Positions 1 through 8,884 of a DNA stretch of 57,877 nt are shown here, in pieces. The DNA is taken from contig JABDCA010000016.1 in the NCBI GenBank assembly GCA_013288345.1, positions 1-57,877 of the forward strand, in the 5' to 3' direction. Positions within the stretch are counted from its first letter, which is position 1. Each line of letters begins with the position of its first letter. Both the position numbers and the translations under genes were made by a program. Below the pieces are notes generated by a model. That model saw nothing but the letters and a program-made list of their open reading frames with translations, searched no databases and was not told where the DNA came from. The stretch comes from Bacteroidota bacterium. Lineage in GTDB: Bacteria > Bacteroidota > Bacteroidia > JABEUT01.

Positions 1-674
1 TGGTGCAAAAATGTCTGATGGATAAGGCCAAAATTGTTTTTGCATCTACCTCTGATGTATACGGAAAGAATATTAAACCACCTTTCAACGAAGAATCGGA
101 TTTGGTTATGGGCCCCACAACTGTTAAGCGCTGGGCTTACGCCTTATCGAAAATGTATGGCGAGCAATACATTATAGCCAATAATGCGCAGTATAATATG
201 AATTATACCATAATGCGGTTTTTTGGTTCGTATGGCCCCAATCAAAATACCACCTGGTGGGGCGGCCCTCAATCGGTATTTATTCAAAATATTATTGAAG
301 GCAAACCGATTGAACTGCATGGCGACGGACTACAAACCCGCACATTTACTTATGTAGATGATACGGTACAAGGCATAATGAAATGTATCTTCCATGCCAA
401 TGCCAATAACGATGTATTTAACATAGCTAACGAGCCCAAAGAAGAAGTAACCATTAAAGCGCTGGCTGAGTTGATTTGCGATTTGATGAGCGACCGGTAT
501 AAGAACCCGGGAGTAAAACTGATACCTTATGCCACCTTTGGTAAATACGAGGATGTTGCCCGCCGTGTACCCGATATAACCAAGATCAAGGAAAAACTTG
601 AATACCTGCCTAAATTCCCATTAAAAGAAGGGCTTAAATTAGCTATTGACTGGCAGATTGCAAGGGGTAAATAG
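1..674 (+). CDS. NAD-dependent epimerase/dehydratase, 5'-truncated by the window edge
   Basis: The last 223 or so codons of a short-chain dehydrogenase-type sugar nucleotide epimerase or dehydratase are visible. An ASTSDVYG strand carries the catalytic Ser/Thr, YALSK supplies the YxxxK catalytic pair, and RFFGSYGP and GDGLQTRTFTYVDD are typical of the C-terminal substrate-binding half. The Gly-rich NAD-binding loop must lie upstream of the window, so the GTG at position 3 is not a credible start. It heads a run of polysaccharide genes and probably supplies a nucleotide sugar. The exact substrate (UDP- or dTDP-sugar) cannot be told from this half. Confidence 0.85.
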   Translation, partial: VQKCLMDKAKIVFASTSDVYGKNIKPPFNEESDLVMGPTTVKRWAYALSKMYGEQYIIANNAQYNMNYTIMRFFGSYGPNQNTTWWGGPQSVFIQNIIEGKPIELHGDGLQTRTFTYVDDTVQGIMKCIFHANANNDVFNIANEPKEEVTIKALAELICDLMSDRYKNPGVKLIPYATFGKYEDVARRVPDITKIKEKLEYLPKFPLKEGLKLAIDWQIARGK

Positions 675-728
675 GCCTATAAAACAACAAATAAGCCTGT
701 ATTGCGGTAGTATTTGTATTTTTAGGGC

Positions 729-1460
729 ATGATTTACTTTTTAATACCGGTTTTTAACGAAACCGATAACATTGCCTTGCTAGCCGACTCGGTTAACAAC
801 TGCCTTCCGGGCGAAAGTAAATTCTTTGTTTTTGTTGATGATTGCTCAACCGACGATACTATTGCTGTTATAAACAAACACTTTGCAGATAAGTCGTTGC
901 AAATAATAACAAAAGAACAGAATGGCGGCCCCGGTGATTCTTTTAACAAGGGTTTTGACTGGATATTAAATCATTCAACATCTGCCGATGATATTGTGGT
1001 TACACTGGAAGGTGACAACACCTCAGATATTGCTATTCTACCCACAATGCTTATCCTTTCCCGTCTTGGATACGATCTGGTACTTGCTTCGGTATATGCA
1101 CAAGGCGGAGGGTTTAATCAGACATCCTTTTTCAGAAGACTGATATCGGTAATAGCGAATACTGCTATCCGTTTTATATTCGACCTTAAAGTACTCACAC
1201 TAAGTTCCTTTTACAGAGTCTTCTCCATTGGTATCCTACGGAAAATAAAGGAGAAGAACACTATAATAATTACTGAAAAAGGTTTTATCTCTATGGTAGA
1301 AGTGCTGTTAAAGGCAATTCGTGCTGATGCTAAGATCATTGAAGTGCCAATGCGCCTCGATTCATCAAAAAGAAAAGGTAAATCGAAAATGAAAACCTTT
1401 AAAACAGCTATGAGCTATTTCTTTTTTCTTGTCAACGATTTAAAGAAGAAAAAAGCCTGA
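729..1460 (+). CDS. Glycosyltransferase family 2 (DPM1-like)
   Basis: This 243-residue GT-A glycosyltransferase opens with LIPVFNETDNI, followed by DDCSTDDT and an acidic LEGDNTSD segment that corresponds to the DxD metal and nucleotide-sugar site. The layout resembles dolichyl-phosphate-mannose synthase-like enzymes, which load a sugar onto a polyprenyl phosphate at the cytosolic face of the membrane. The C-terminus is basic and lacks the extra membrane helices of longer family members. It starts 54 bases after the epimerase, and a TATTTTTAG stretch just upstream could be a weak promoter. The acceptor and sugar are unknown. Confidence 0.82.
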   Translation: MIYFLIPVFNETDNIALLADSVNNCLPGESKFFVFVDDCSTDDTIAVINKHFADKSLQIITKEQNGGPGDSFNKGFDWILNHSTSADDIVVTLEGDNTSDIAILPTMLILSRLGYDLVLASVYAQGGGFNQTSFFRRLISVIANTAIRFIFDLKVLTLSSFYRVFSIGILRKIKEKNTIIITEKGFISMVEVLLKAIRADAKIIEVPMRLDSSKRKGKSKMKTFKTAMSYFFFLVNDLKKKKA

Positions 1461-1491
1461 GGCCCTGTATTTTGATACCTGTGCTGCCATT

Positions 1492-2322
1492 ATGAAGAGA
1501 ACCAGGATAGCCATAATTTGCCAAAATGATACATTATGGTCACTCTATGCCTGGAACAAAGCATTACCATTATTAGCTGCTTCAAAAGACGAGTTCGAAT
1601 TAACAGGTTTTTGGATCTGCGACGAGAAAATGCTGAACCTGAAAAAGAATGAGGTTTGGAAATGGTACCTGAATGTATTTAAGCCTTTTAATTTTTTACT
1701 CTTATCAATATTTGCAGTATTTTTCAAAATTGTAACTTCATTCAAGTCCGTTACAACAGGCTACTCCACATCATTTATAAAACTATGTAAGCAGTACAAT
1801 ATTCCCACCTACTCCACATCGTCGCCGAACAATAAGGAGTTTAGTGATTGGCTAAAAGCAAATGAAATTGATGTTTTAGTAATAATGGTTGGACACATTT
1901 TGAAAGGAGAAATATTAAATGCTCCTGCAAATTGCATCATTAACAAACATGCTGCTATGCTGCCTGCCAACAAAGGTGTTTTTCCTTATTTTTGGGCATA
2001 TATTAACGGTCAGCAACAAGGTGTTTCGTTTCATAAGGTTACAAGCAAAATAGATGAAGGAGACATACTATATCAGGAAAGAGTGGAAGGTAAAAAATGG
2101 ACATCATCAATGATATCGTTTTATTTTAGGGTATATAGTGACTTTGGCCAGATGCTTTTAAAGGCATTGGCCAAGGCTAAAAACAACACAATAGCTGAGC
2201 CTAACAAGGCTAATGCTGCAAGTTATTATGGTGCACCAACTGAGTCTGACTATTATAAATTCAGAAAGTTAAAAGGCAAAATCATCACCATAGGCGACCT
2301 GTTTTTGCCTTTACACATATAG
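1492..2322 (+). CDS. Formyltransferase-family protein, probable sugar N-formyltransferase
   Basis: The 276-residue protein contains the formyl-tetrahydrofolate transferase triad. INKHAAMLP gives the Asn and His (N-x-H), and SKIDEGDIL about 35 residues later gives the Asp. The C-terminal tRNA-binding domain of methionyl-tRNA formyltransferase is absent. Together with the polysaccharide neighbours and a sugar 4-aminotransferase gene in the same run, this points to N-formylation of an amino sugar. The sugar assignment is inference. The gene is followed after one base by the deacetylase gene, so co-translation is likely. Confidence 0.72.
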   Translation: MKRTRIAIICQNDTLWSLYAWNKALPLLAASKDEFELTGFWICDEKMLNLKKNEVWKWYLNVFKPFNFLLLSIFAVFFKIVTSFKSVTTGYSTSFIKLCKQYNIPTYSTSSPNNKEFSDWLKANEIDVLVIMVGHILKGEILNAPANCIINKHAAMLPANKGVFPYFWAYINGQQQGVSFHKVTSKIDEGDILYQERVEGKKWTSSMISFYFRVYSDFGQMLLKALAKAKNNTIAEPNKANAASYYGAPTESDYYKFRKLKGKIITIGDLFLPLHI

Positions 2323-2323
2323 C

Positions 2324-3265
2324 ATGACAACCTCACCCATAGCCATAAATATAAACTTCGACAGCCTGAACGAAAATCTCGGATTCCCAAATGGGTTTAG
2401 GGATCCCAGCTATTTTGAGATATTCGATAACTTCATGCTATTCTCTGAAAAGTATAATTTCAAATATTCAATTTATATTATAGGGCGCGATCTGGAGAAC
2501 CCTGAAATAGCCGCAAGGGTAAAAGACTGGCACCAAATGGGCCACGAAATTGGCAACCACAGTTATTCGCACCACATGAGCGTGGGTGGATTAAAACCTA
2601 AGGAACTGGAATATGAAATAATGAAGGCCCATGAATTAATAGATACCACAACCGGCCAGGTACCCAGAGGTTTTATTTGTCCCGGATGGTCAACCTCTAA
2701 AAAAGTAGTGGAGATATTAATTAACAACAAATACTTATACGATGCCAGCCTGTTCCCTTCATTTATTATGTACCCCAGCATACTAAAAAATGCATTTAAC
2801 CATTTGGGCCGCCCTGATAAACTAAAAGAAATTCTATCGCGGAGAGATTACTTGTTTCCTTTATACAAGCCGTTAACACCTTTTTTTGCCGATAAAAACT
2901 TCAATGCTGTACCTGCTACATCAAAAGAGAATATACTCGTAATGCCTTTGCCTACCCTAAGTCGAATGTCATTTGCAATGTGGCATACTTTAATATTTGT
3001 TTTCGGAATTGAAAAAAGCAAAAAGCGATTACAGAATTACTTAGATAAGTATCCTTACTTTTACTACTTAATGCACCCAGCCGATTTAATGGGTTCAGAC
3101 TCAGTAAAAGATGCAAAACATACCATTGAAAGAATGGAAGTAGATTATAAAACCAAAGAGGCATACGCAACTGAGGCTTTTGAATTGATTAAACAATCTA
3201 AAAGGCCAATTGTTACCATGGAGCAATTAGCTTTGCATTTTATTGAAGAATCAAAAACAAAGTAA
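2324..3265 (+). CDS. Polysaccharide deacetylase (NodB-like)
   Basis: A 313-residue NodB-fold protein. HEIGNHSYSHH carries the HxxxH metal-binding motif, and ININFDSLN near the N-terminus corresponds to the TFDD motif, with the second Asp replaced by Ser. FICPGWS matches the RxPxG substrate-groove region. No signal peptide is visible, so it probably acts in the cytosol on a nucleotide- or lipid-linked sugar rather than on exported polymer. Its TAA overlaps the next ATG (TAATG). Activity is uncertain because of the altered first motif. Confidence 0.75.
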   Translation: MTTSPIAININFDSLNENLGFPNGFRDPSYFEIFDNFMLFSEKYNFKYSIYIIGRDLENPEIAARVKDWHQMGHEIGNHSYSHHMSVGGLKPKELEYEIMKAHELIDTTTGQVPRGFICPGWSTSKKVVEILINNKYLYDASLFPSFIMYPSILKNAFNHLGRPDKLKEILSRRDYLFPLYKPLTPFFADKNFNAVPATSKENILVMPLPTLSRMSFAMWHTLIFVFGIEKSKKRLQNYLDKYPYFYYLMHPADLMGSDSVKDAKHTIERMEVDYKTKEAYATEAFELIKQSKRPIVTMEQLALHFIEESKTK

Positions 3266-4503
3266 TGCTTTCAAAACCCGTAAATCTTTCATTTAAGTAT
3301 ATAGGGGCAATTTGTGCTGGATTATTGCTTTTGCTAATCATTTTGCTTCCACATAATACCATTTGGGATGAGGACTGGTATATGTATTGCGTAGGCTATC
3401 TGAAATACTATGGCTTTACCAGAAACTTTGTGCATACTGACCCAGCCGCACCTATGCATGCAATAATATATTACCTGCTTGGCCCTATAACACACGATAA
3501 ACCTGTTGCTATAAGGCTTGTAAACTATGTCATGTGCCTGAGTACATGCTTTTTTGTTTATAAAACTATTCTGCTCATTAAGCCGGAAATGAAAATCAAT
3601 TTCACTTATACTTTAACTCTTTTTGCAGTGCCTTGTTTTTTTGTAATTGGTTTTTTTGCCATCAGCGAGGCTCCTTGCCTTTTGCTTTATAGCATCTCTG
3701 TTTACCTATTTCTTAAATCAGTTTCAGCCAAGAAAAATATCATGTTGGTGTTATTGGCAGGCATTTTTCTTGGCTTGGCTATAATGACGAGGCAATTATT
3801 CCTTCTATGTATCATGCCGCCAGTATTACTATTGTTCTTCGGGCTAAACAAGCAACATATTATTATGGTAGCATTGTATATAATAGCAAGTTTGCTCATC
3901 TGCGCCCCTATATTTTATATATGGAAAGGGTTAACACCACCGGGCTCTGTTTTTCACCATTCCCTCTTGTCTTTACTTGCACCGAAGAATTTGTTCTTAT
4001 CGTTTGGGTATGCTTTTTTATACTTTATGTGCTTAATACCAAAGTATTTATACGGTTTTTTAACAGGACGCAAAATACAGATCATGGTATTGACTTTGCT
4101 AGGTATAGCAACCTCATTTATAATTAAGGATGCAAGCTTTTTACCTATGTCGGGCTTATTGCCACGCATATTTCCGGAACAAGCAATTGTGGTAATTGCA
4201 AAGGTTTATTTCGTAATTGTATGTATTTTGAGTTTCTACCTATTTTATTTCTTTATCTATGAGTTCTTTACCAACCTGAAGAACTTCACCCAGGTGTTTT
4301 TGCTGGCAAGTATAGCCCTTATACTTTTTTCGGCAATAGCTGTTCACGATCAGTTCAGCTCCCGGTATCCTCTACAAAGCGCTCCGTTAATGCTCATCTT
4401 TTGCTATAACCGCATGCGCCCCGTAGGCTTAAAGGTGCAGGTACTTATTTGTGCGGTGGTTATCATCACCAATTTAATTTCGGTGGTAACCTTCTTCAAC
4501 TAA
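3265..4503 (+). CDS. Multi-pass membrane glycosyltransferase (GT-C, ArnT/PMT-like)
   Basis: The 412-residue protein has about ten hydrophobic helices. A large first extracytoplasmic loop begins with WDEDW, the acidic pair typical of GT-C enzymes that use polyprenyl-phosphate sugars. Such proteins transfer a sugar to lipid A, protein or glycan on the outer face of the inner membrane. The start is fixed by the TAATG overlap with the deacetylase gene. It would use the polyprenyl sugar made by the upstream GT2-like enzyme. The family assignment comes from topology and the acidic motif only. Confidence 0.7.
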   Translation: MLSKPVNLSFKYIGAICAGLLLLLIILLPHNTIWDEDWYMYCVGYLKYYGFTRNFVHTDPAAPMHAIIYYLLGPITHDKPVAIRLVNYVMCLSTCFFVYKTILLIKPEMKINFTYTLTLFAVPCFFVIGFFAISEAPCLLLYSISVYLFLKSVSAKKNIMLVLLAGIFLGLAIMTRQLFLLCIMPPVLLLFFGLNKQHIIMVALYIIASLLICAPIFYIWKGLTPPGSVFHHSLLSLLAPKNLFLSFGYAFLYFMCLIPKYLYGFLTGRKIQIMVLTLLGIATSFIIKDASFLPMSGLLPRIFPEQAIVVIAKVYFVIVCILSFYLFYFFIYEFFTNLKNFTQVFLLASIALILFSAIAVHDQFSSRYPLQSAPLMLIFCYNRMRPVGLKVQVLICAVVIITNLISVVTFFN

Positions 4504-4548
4504 CTTATTGTATATATTTGTTTCAAACAATAAAATACGCTTAACGCT

Positions 4549-5178
4549 TTGCCTACCTATCGCGAATTACTTGAAGAAGTAAGCACTTACTACACAAAAA
4601 AAGTGTTGCAATTTGGCACCACACCCGCTGGGGTCGACTGGAACTCTTACGAATCGCAGGAACTGCGTTTTGAACAATTACTCAAAATAATTAAGAACCC
4701 TGCAAGCCCTTTCAGTTTTTTAGATTATGGTTGCGGATATGGTTCGCTGTATAAATATATGCAACAGCGTTTTAAAAACTTTGCATATACAGGTTACGAC
4801 ATATCCGATGAAATGGTGAAGACAGCCTTGGAGATGTACCGTACAGGTGATAACCTGCAATGGAAGAACAGCTTAACCGATAACGATAAAAAGGATTATG
4901 TTGTTGCCAGTGGAATACTAAATGTAAAACAGGGCACACCAGGTGAATTATGGGAAGGCTTTGTAATAGATACCTTACACGAACTCGATAAGTATTCGAA
5001 GAAAGGCTTCGCTTTCAATGCCCTTACTAACTATTCCGGCAACGAGAATTTGAAAGACACGCTGTACTATGCCGATCCATTGTACTTATTTGATTTTTGT
5101 AAAAAGAACATATCTAAGCATGTTGCACTGCTACACGATTACGCATTACCCGAATTTACCATACTGGTTACTAAATAA
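4549..5178 (+). CDS. Class I SAM-dependent methyltransferase
   Basis: A 209-residue methyltransferase whose motif I, FLDYGCGYGSLYKYM, forms the SAM-binding loop, followed by YTGYDISDEM with the acidic ribose-binding residue. The start is TTG: an in-frame stop lies 18 bases upstream and no ATG occurs before the conserved core. A TATATTTG promoter-like element sits at 4513-4520. It lies directly before the aminotransferase gene and probably methylates a sugar or sugar precursor, but the substrate cannot be read from the sequence. Confidence 0.72.
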   Translation: MPTYRELLEEVSTYYTKKVLQFGTTPAGVDWNSYESQELRFEQLLKIIKNPASPFSFLDYGCGYGSLYKYMQQRFKNFAYTGYDISDEMVKTALEMYRTGDNLQWKNSLTDNDKKDYVVASGILNVKQGTPGELWEGFVIDTLHELDKYSKKGFAFNALTNYSGNENLKDTLYYADPLYLFDFCKKNISKHVALLHDYALPEFTILVTK

Positions 5179-5189
5179 AGAAAGGAAGT

Positions 5190-6323
5190 ATGATTAAAAT
5201 AAACTTCAACATACCCTACCTTACCGGCAAAGAGACTGAATATATACACCAGGCAGTTTTAACACACAAAATATCGGGCGATGGCAGCTTTACAAAAAAA
5301 TGCCATAAGTTTTTTGAGGATAAGTACCATTTCAAAAAAGTATTGCTTACCACCTCATGTACCGATGCGCTTGAAATGGCAGCCATACTTTGTAACATAC
5401 AGCCAGGCGACGAGGTTATTTCGCCATCATACACATTTGTTTCAACAGTAAATGCCTTTATTTTAAGAGGTGCTAAAATAGTTTTTGCAGATAGCCGCAG
5501 TGACAATCCGAATATTGACGAAAAGGGAATAGAAGCACTTATTACGCCAAAAACTAAAATAATAATGGTGGTTCACTATGCTGGCATAGCTTGCGATATG
5601 GACCCTATAATGGCATTGGCTAAAAAGCACAATCTCATTCTTATTGAGGATGCTGCACAAGCTGTCGACTCTTATTATAAAGATAAGCCACTGGGTTCAC
5701 TTGGAGCTTTAAGCGCTTTTTCGTTCCACGAAACCAAGAACGTAATTTCGGGCGAAGGTGGTATGTTGGTTATAAATGACCCTGCTTACATTCAGCGTGC
5801 CGAAATAATACGTGAAAAAGGCACCAACAGAAGTGCCTTCTTTAGAGGAGAGATTGACAAATATGGCTGGGTAGATATAGGCTCTTCCTTTTTGCCTGCA
5901 GATATTATTGCCGCATTTTTGTATGCACAGTTAGAGAACTTAAATGATATACAGAAACGCAGGAAGCACATTTGGGATAAGTATAACAGAGGCCTGAAAG
6001 TATTAGCAGATAAAAAGAATGTGCAATTGCCATTCATACCCGATTATGCTACCAATAATGCCCATATGTACTACATGGTGTGTAATTCATTACAGGAAAG
6101 ATCGGGCCTTATTACACATTTAAAATCGAAAGGGATAGAGTCGGTGTTCCACTACCTTTCCTTACACGACAGCCCTTTTTATAAGAATAAGCACGACGGA
6201 CGCGCTTTGCCAAACTGTGCCAAGTACACCGATTGCCTGTTACGCTTGCCTTTTTATTACGAATTGAAAGATGAAGAGGTTGATACTGTTATTGCGGAAA
6301 TACTCAGTTTTTACAAACTTTAG
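5190..6323 (+). CDS. rffA: dTDP-4-amino-4,6-dideoxygalactose transaminase (RffA/WecE type)
   Basis: This 377-residue PLP enzyme of the DegT/DnrJ/EryC1/StrS family closely follows RffA/WecE. It has TTSCTDALEMAA at the phosphate-binding region, EDAAQAVDS with the PLP-contacting Asp, and SFHETKNVISGEGG with the Schiff-base Lys in HETKN. The enzyme converts dTDP-4-keto-6-deoxyglucose to dTDP-4-amino-4,6-dideoxygalactose with glutamate as amino donor. An AAAGGAAG ribosome binding site precedes the ATG. The product would be a good substrate for the formyltransferase encoded upstream. The gene converges with a PAP2 gene two bases away. Confidence 0.88.
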   Translation: MIKINFNIPYLTGKETEYIHQAVLTHKISGDGSFTKKCHKFFEDKYHFKKVLLTTSCTDALEMAAILCNIQPGDEVISPSYTFVSTVNAFILRGAKIVFADSRSDNPNIDEKGIEALITPKTKIIMVVHYAGIACDMDPIMALAKKHNLILIEDAAQAVDSYYKDKPLGSLGALSAFSFHETKNVISGEGGMLVINDPAYIQRAEIIREKGTNRSAFFRGEIDKYGWVDIGSSFLPADIIAAFLYAQLENLNDIQKRRKHIWDKYNRGLKVLADKKNVQLPFIPDYATNNAHMYYMVCNSLQERSGLITHLKSKGIESVFHYLSLHDSPFYKNKHDGRALPNCAKYTDCLLRLPFYYELKDEEVDTVIAEILSFYKL

Positions 6324-6325
6324 TA

Positions 6326-6913
6326 TTATTCTTTGCCTTTTTGTAGGCGACTTTTAACGATAGTATTCAGCGTATACATTGCCCATCCGGTTATAAGGCC
6401 AAGTATTATACCACCCGCTATATCAGAAGGATAGTGTACACCAAGATACATACGGCTATAACATACCAGCGCTACCCAACAAATTAGTGTAATGGTTACA
6501 AGGTTTTTCCGGAATAACAATATCATAAATACTGCAAAAGCACTGGTATTTGCCGCATGCGATGAAACAAAGCCATATTGCCCGCCAGTATAATCATTTA
6601 CATAATGCAATTGCGATTGCAGTACAAGGTTATGGCTGGGCCGGTAACGCAATACAATATCCTTTATAAGGTGATTAGAGCATTGGTCGGTTATTATCAC
6701 GGCTATTACCACAAAAAGTATTGGCAACCAGCTTGCTTTACCATGCCGCTGAATTATAAAATAGGCAAAAACAGCGTAAAGTGGTATCCAGGTATACTTA
6801 CCACTGGCATTCCACATTAGGGTATCAAGCCCAAAGGAATGCCTGCTGTTTATCCACAGCAGTATTGCATTATCAATGCTTTTTAAGCTTTCTATCAGGG
6901 ATACTATTACCAT
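6326..6913 (-). CDS. PAP2-family membrane phosphatase
   Basis: A membrane phosphatase of the PAP2 superfamily, about 195 residues. The three motifs are present: VLRYRPSHN (KxxxxxxRP-like), SSHAANTSA (PSGH-like, with the catalytic His) and SRMYLGVHYPSD (SRxxxxxHxxxD). Five or six hydrophobic helices are visible. A longer frame from a TTG at 6925 exists, but that TTG lies inside a TATATTTG -7 element (6930-6923), so the ATG at 6913 is the better start. Substrates in the family include undecaprenyl pyrophosphate and phosphatidic acid; which applies here is unknown. Confidence 0.82.
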   Translation of the reverse strand: MVIVSLIESLKSIDNAILLWINSRHSFGLDTLMWNASGKYTWIPLYAVFAYFIIQRHGKASWLPILFVVIAVIITDQCSNHLIKDIVLRYRPSHNLVLQSQLHYVNDYTGGQYGFVSSHAANTSAFAVFMILLFRKNLVTITLICWVALVCYSRMYLGVHYPSDIAGGIILGLITGWAMYTLNTIVKSRLQKGKE

Positions 6914-6950
6914 ATATTGATACAAATATAGGTTTTGGGTACTATATAAT

Positions 6951-7006
6951 TAATCTGTGAATCTGTGGCTATTTTATTTAAGATTTAATTCGTGACATTC
7001 GTGGCT
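6951..7006. repeat. Pair of CTGTG/TCGTGGCT-type short repeats
   Basis: Two related 19-20 base stretches (6951-6970 and 6988-7006), each ending GTGGCT, lie between the divergent PAP2 and mutL genes. Similar words appear at 18359-18380 and, as a longer palindromic version, around 20979-21089. They look like dispersed intergenic repeats rather than coding sequence. Confidence 0.35.
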
Positions 7007-7056
7007 AAAATTGCCCGCCGTAATGTATTTTTGTATGAAATTAGGAATAAAGCGAA

Positions 7057-8883
7057 ATGGCTGATGTAATTAAGTTATTGCCCGATCATGTAATCAACCA
7101 GATTGCTGCCGGTGAGGTTATACAAAGGCCCGCTTCAGCAGTAAAAGAATTGCTTGAAAATGCTATTGACGCAGGCAGTACCAAAATAAAACTGATTGTA
7201 AAAGACGCAGGCAAAACGCTTATACAGGTTATTGACAACGGTTGTGGCATGTCGGAAACCGATGCCAGACTTAGCTTTGAAAAACATGCCACTTCTAAAA
7301 TATCTACAGCCGAAGATATATTCACTATCAGCACCAAAGGGTTCAGGGGCGAGGCGCTGGCATCTATTGCTGCTATAGCCTCGGTAGAGCTTAAAACCCG
7401 CAAAAAAGATAGTGATGTAGGCTGCCTTATAGATAATGAATATGGCAAAATGGTAAGACAGGAAGCCTGCCAGTGTGAGCCCGGCAGCTCATTTACCATA
7501 AAGAACCTCTTTTTTAATATTCCTGCCCGTAAAAACTTTTTAAAGTCAGACACGGTAGAATTACGTCATATAATAGATGAACTTCAGCGTGTGGCCCTTG
7601 CCCACCCTGAAATTGAGTTTTCCATGTATAACCAGGCACAACAAGTGTTCCATTTGCCCTCGGGTAACTTAAAGCAGCGTATTATTAACCTGTTTGGCAA
7701 TACCTATGGCGAAAAGGTAGCTCCTATTGCAGAAGATACTACCCTATTGAGGATATCGGGATTTATAGGCAAACCCGAATATGCCAAGAAAACACGCGGC
7801 GAGCAGTTCTTCTTTGTGAATAACCGCTTTATAAAGAACAATTACCTGAACCATGCGGTGCAGTCGGCCTATGCTGAACTAATTGCCAAAGAAAGTGTGT
7901 ATCCATCGTATTTTATTTTTCTGGAACTACCGCCCAATAAAATTGACGTAAACATACATCCTACCAAGACCGAAATAAAATTCGAAGATGAATCTGCCTT
8001 GTATGCTATATTAAGGTCGACAGTTAAAAAATCATTAGGGCAACACAACATCATCCCTCCACTCGATTTCAACCAGGAAATGTCGATAGAAATAAACCCA
8101 GTAAGGCCAGGTACTTTTATACGCCCACCAAAAATAGATCTTACTCCCGGTTACAACCCTTTTACAGAGGAAGAAAAACAGAAATCGGTTAAGCCTTACG
8201 TTAAACCTACAAGCACTGGCAAAGACATTGAATACCGTCAACCAACAAAGCATGTAGAAGCCCCTGTACTGGAACATGAATTTGAGCAGGAAAAAGCAAG
8301 TGCCATTGACTGGAGCGAACAATTAGGTTCTGCATACATAGTTGCATCGGTACACCGAAAGCTTATTATTATAGACCAGCAACTGGCATGGGAAAGGGTT
8401 TTCTTTGAGGAAGCCCTTGCCTCTATCGAAAGCAAGAAAAGCATACCCTCGCAAAAAGAACTGTTTCCGCAAACATTGCAATTCCCCGCTGCCGACTTTG
8501 CCCTACTGAACGAACTGCTTAATGATATACGTATGTTAGGTTTCGACCTTAGTGAATTTGGCAAACAAACATTTATTGTTTACGGTATTCCATCAGGAGT
8601 TGAATCCGGCTCGGTACAGGAACTATTAGAAGAGATACTGGAGCACTTTAAACAAGGCCAAACCAAGGAACTAAAAAAGCCAAGAGCAGAAGTATTAGCG
8701 AAGATATATGCCCGCAGAATGGCATGGAAGAACTGCAAACTATTGCAAAAAGAAGAACGAGAAGAATTATTAAACCGGTTGTTCGCATGTCATACACCAC
8801 ATGTTGCACCTGAAGGCAAAAGAGTATTTTTAGAACTAACCGAGCAACATATTTTAGCCTTATTAAAAACCGACAATACATAG
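7057..8883 (+). CDS. mutL: DNA mismatch repair protein MutL
   Basis: The 608-residue MutL links mismatch recognition by MutS to strand incision. The N-terminal GHKL ATPase shows ELLENAIDAGS (N box), IDNGCGM and TKGFRGEALASIA, and the transducer domain has DVNIHPTKTEIKF. A variable linker covers roughly residues 330-425. The C-terminal endonuclease motif is IIDQQLAWERVFFE where DQHAxxExxxxE is expected: the second Glu region is kept but the His is Gln and the metal-site surroundings are diverged. ATG with an A-rich leader. The rhomboid gene starts one base after the stop codon. Confidence 0.96.
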   Translation: MADVIKLLPDHVINQIAAGEVIQRPASAVKELLENAIDAGSTKIKLIVKDAGKTLIQVIDNGCGMSETDARLSFEKHATSKISTAEDIFTISTKGFRGEALASIAAIASVELKTRKKDSDVGCLIDNEYGKMVRQEACQCEPGSSFTIKNLFFNIPARKNFLKSDTVELRHIIDELQRVALAHPEIEFSMYNQAQQVFHLPSGNLKQRIINLFGNTYGEKVAPIAEDTTLLRISGFIGKPEYAKKTRGEQFFFVNNRFIKNNYLNHAVQSAYAELIAKESVYPSYFIFLELPPNKIDVNIHPTKTEIKFEDESALYAILRSTVKKSLGQHNIIPPLDFNQEMSIEINPVRPGTFIRPPKIDLTPGYNPFTEEEKQKSVKPYVKPTSTGKDIEYRQPTKHVEAPVLEHEFEQEKASAIDWSEQLGSAYIVASVHRKLIIIDQQLAWERVFFEEALASIESKKSIPSQKELFPQTLQFPAADFALLNELLNDIRMLGFDLSEFGKQTFIVYGIPSGVESGSVQELLEEILEHFKQGQTKELKKPRAEVLAKIYARRMAWKNCKLLQKEEREELLNRLFACHTPHVAPEGKRVFLELTEQHILALLKTDNT

Positions 8884-8884
8884 T

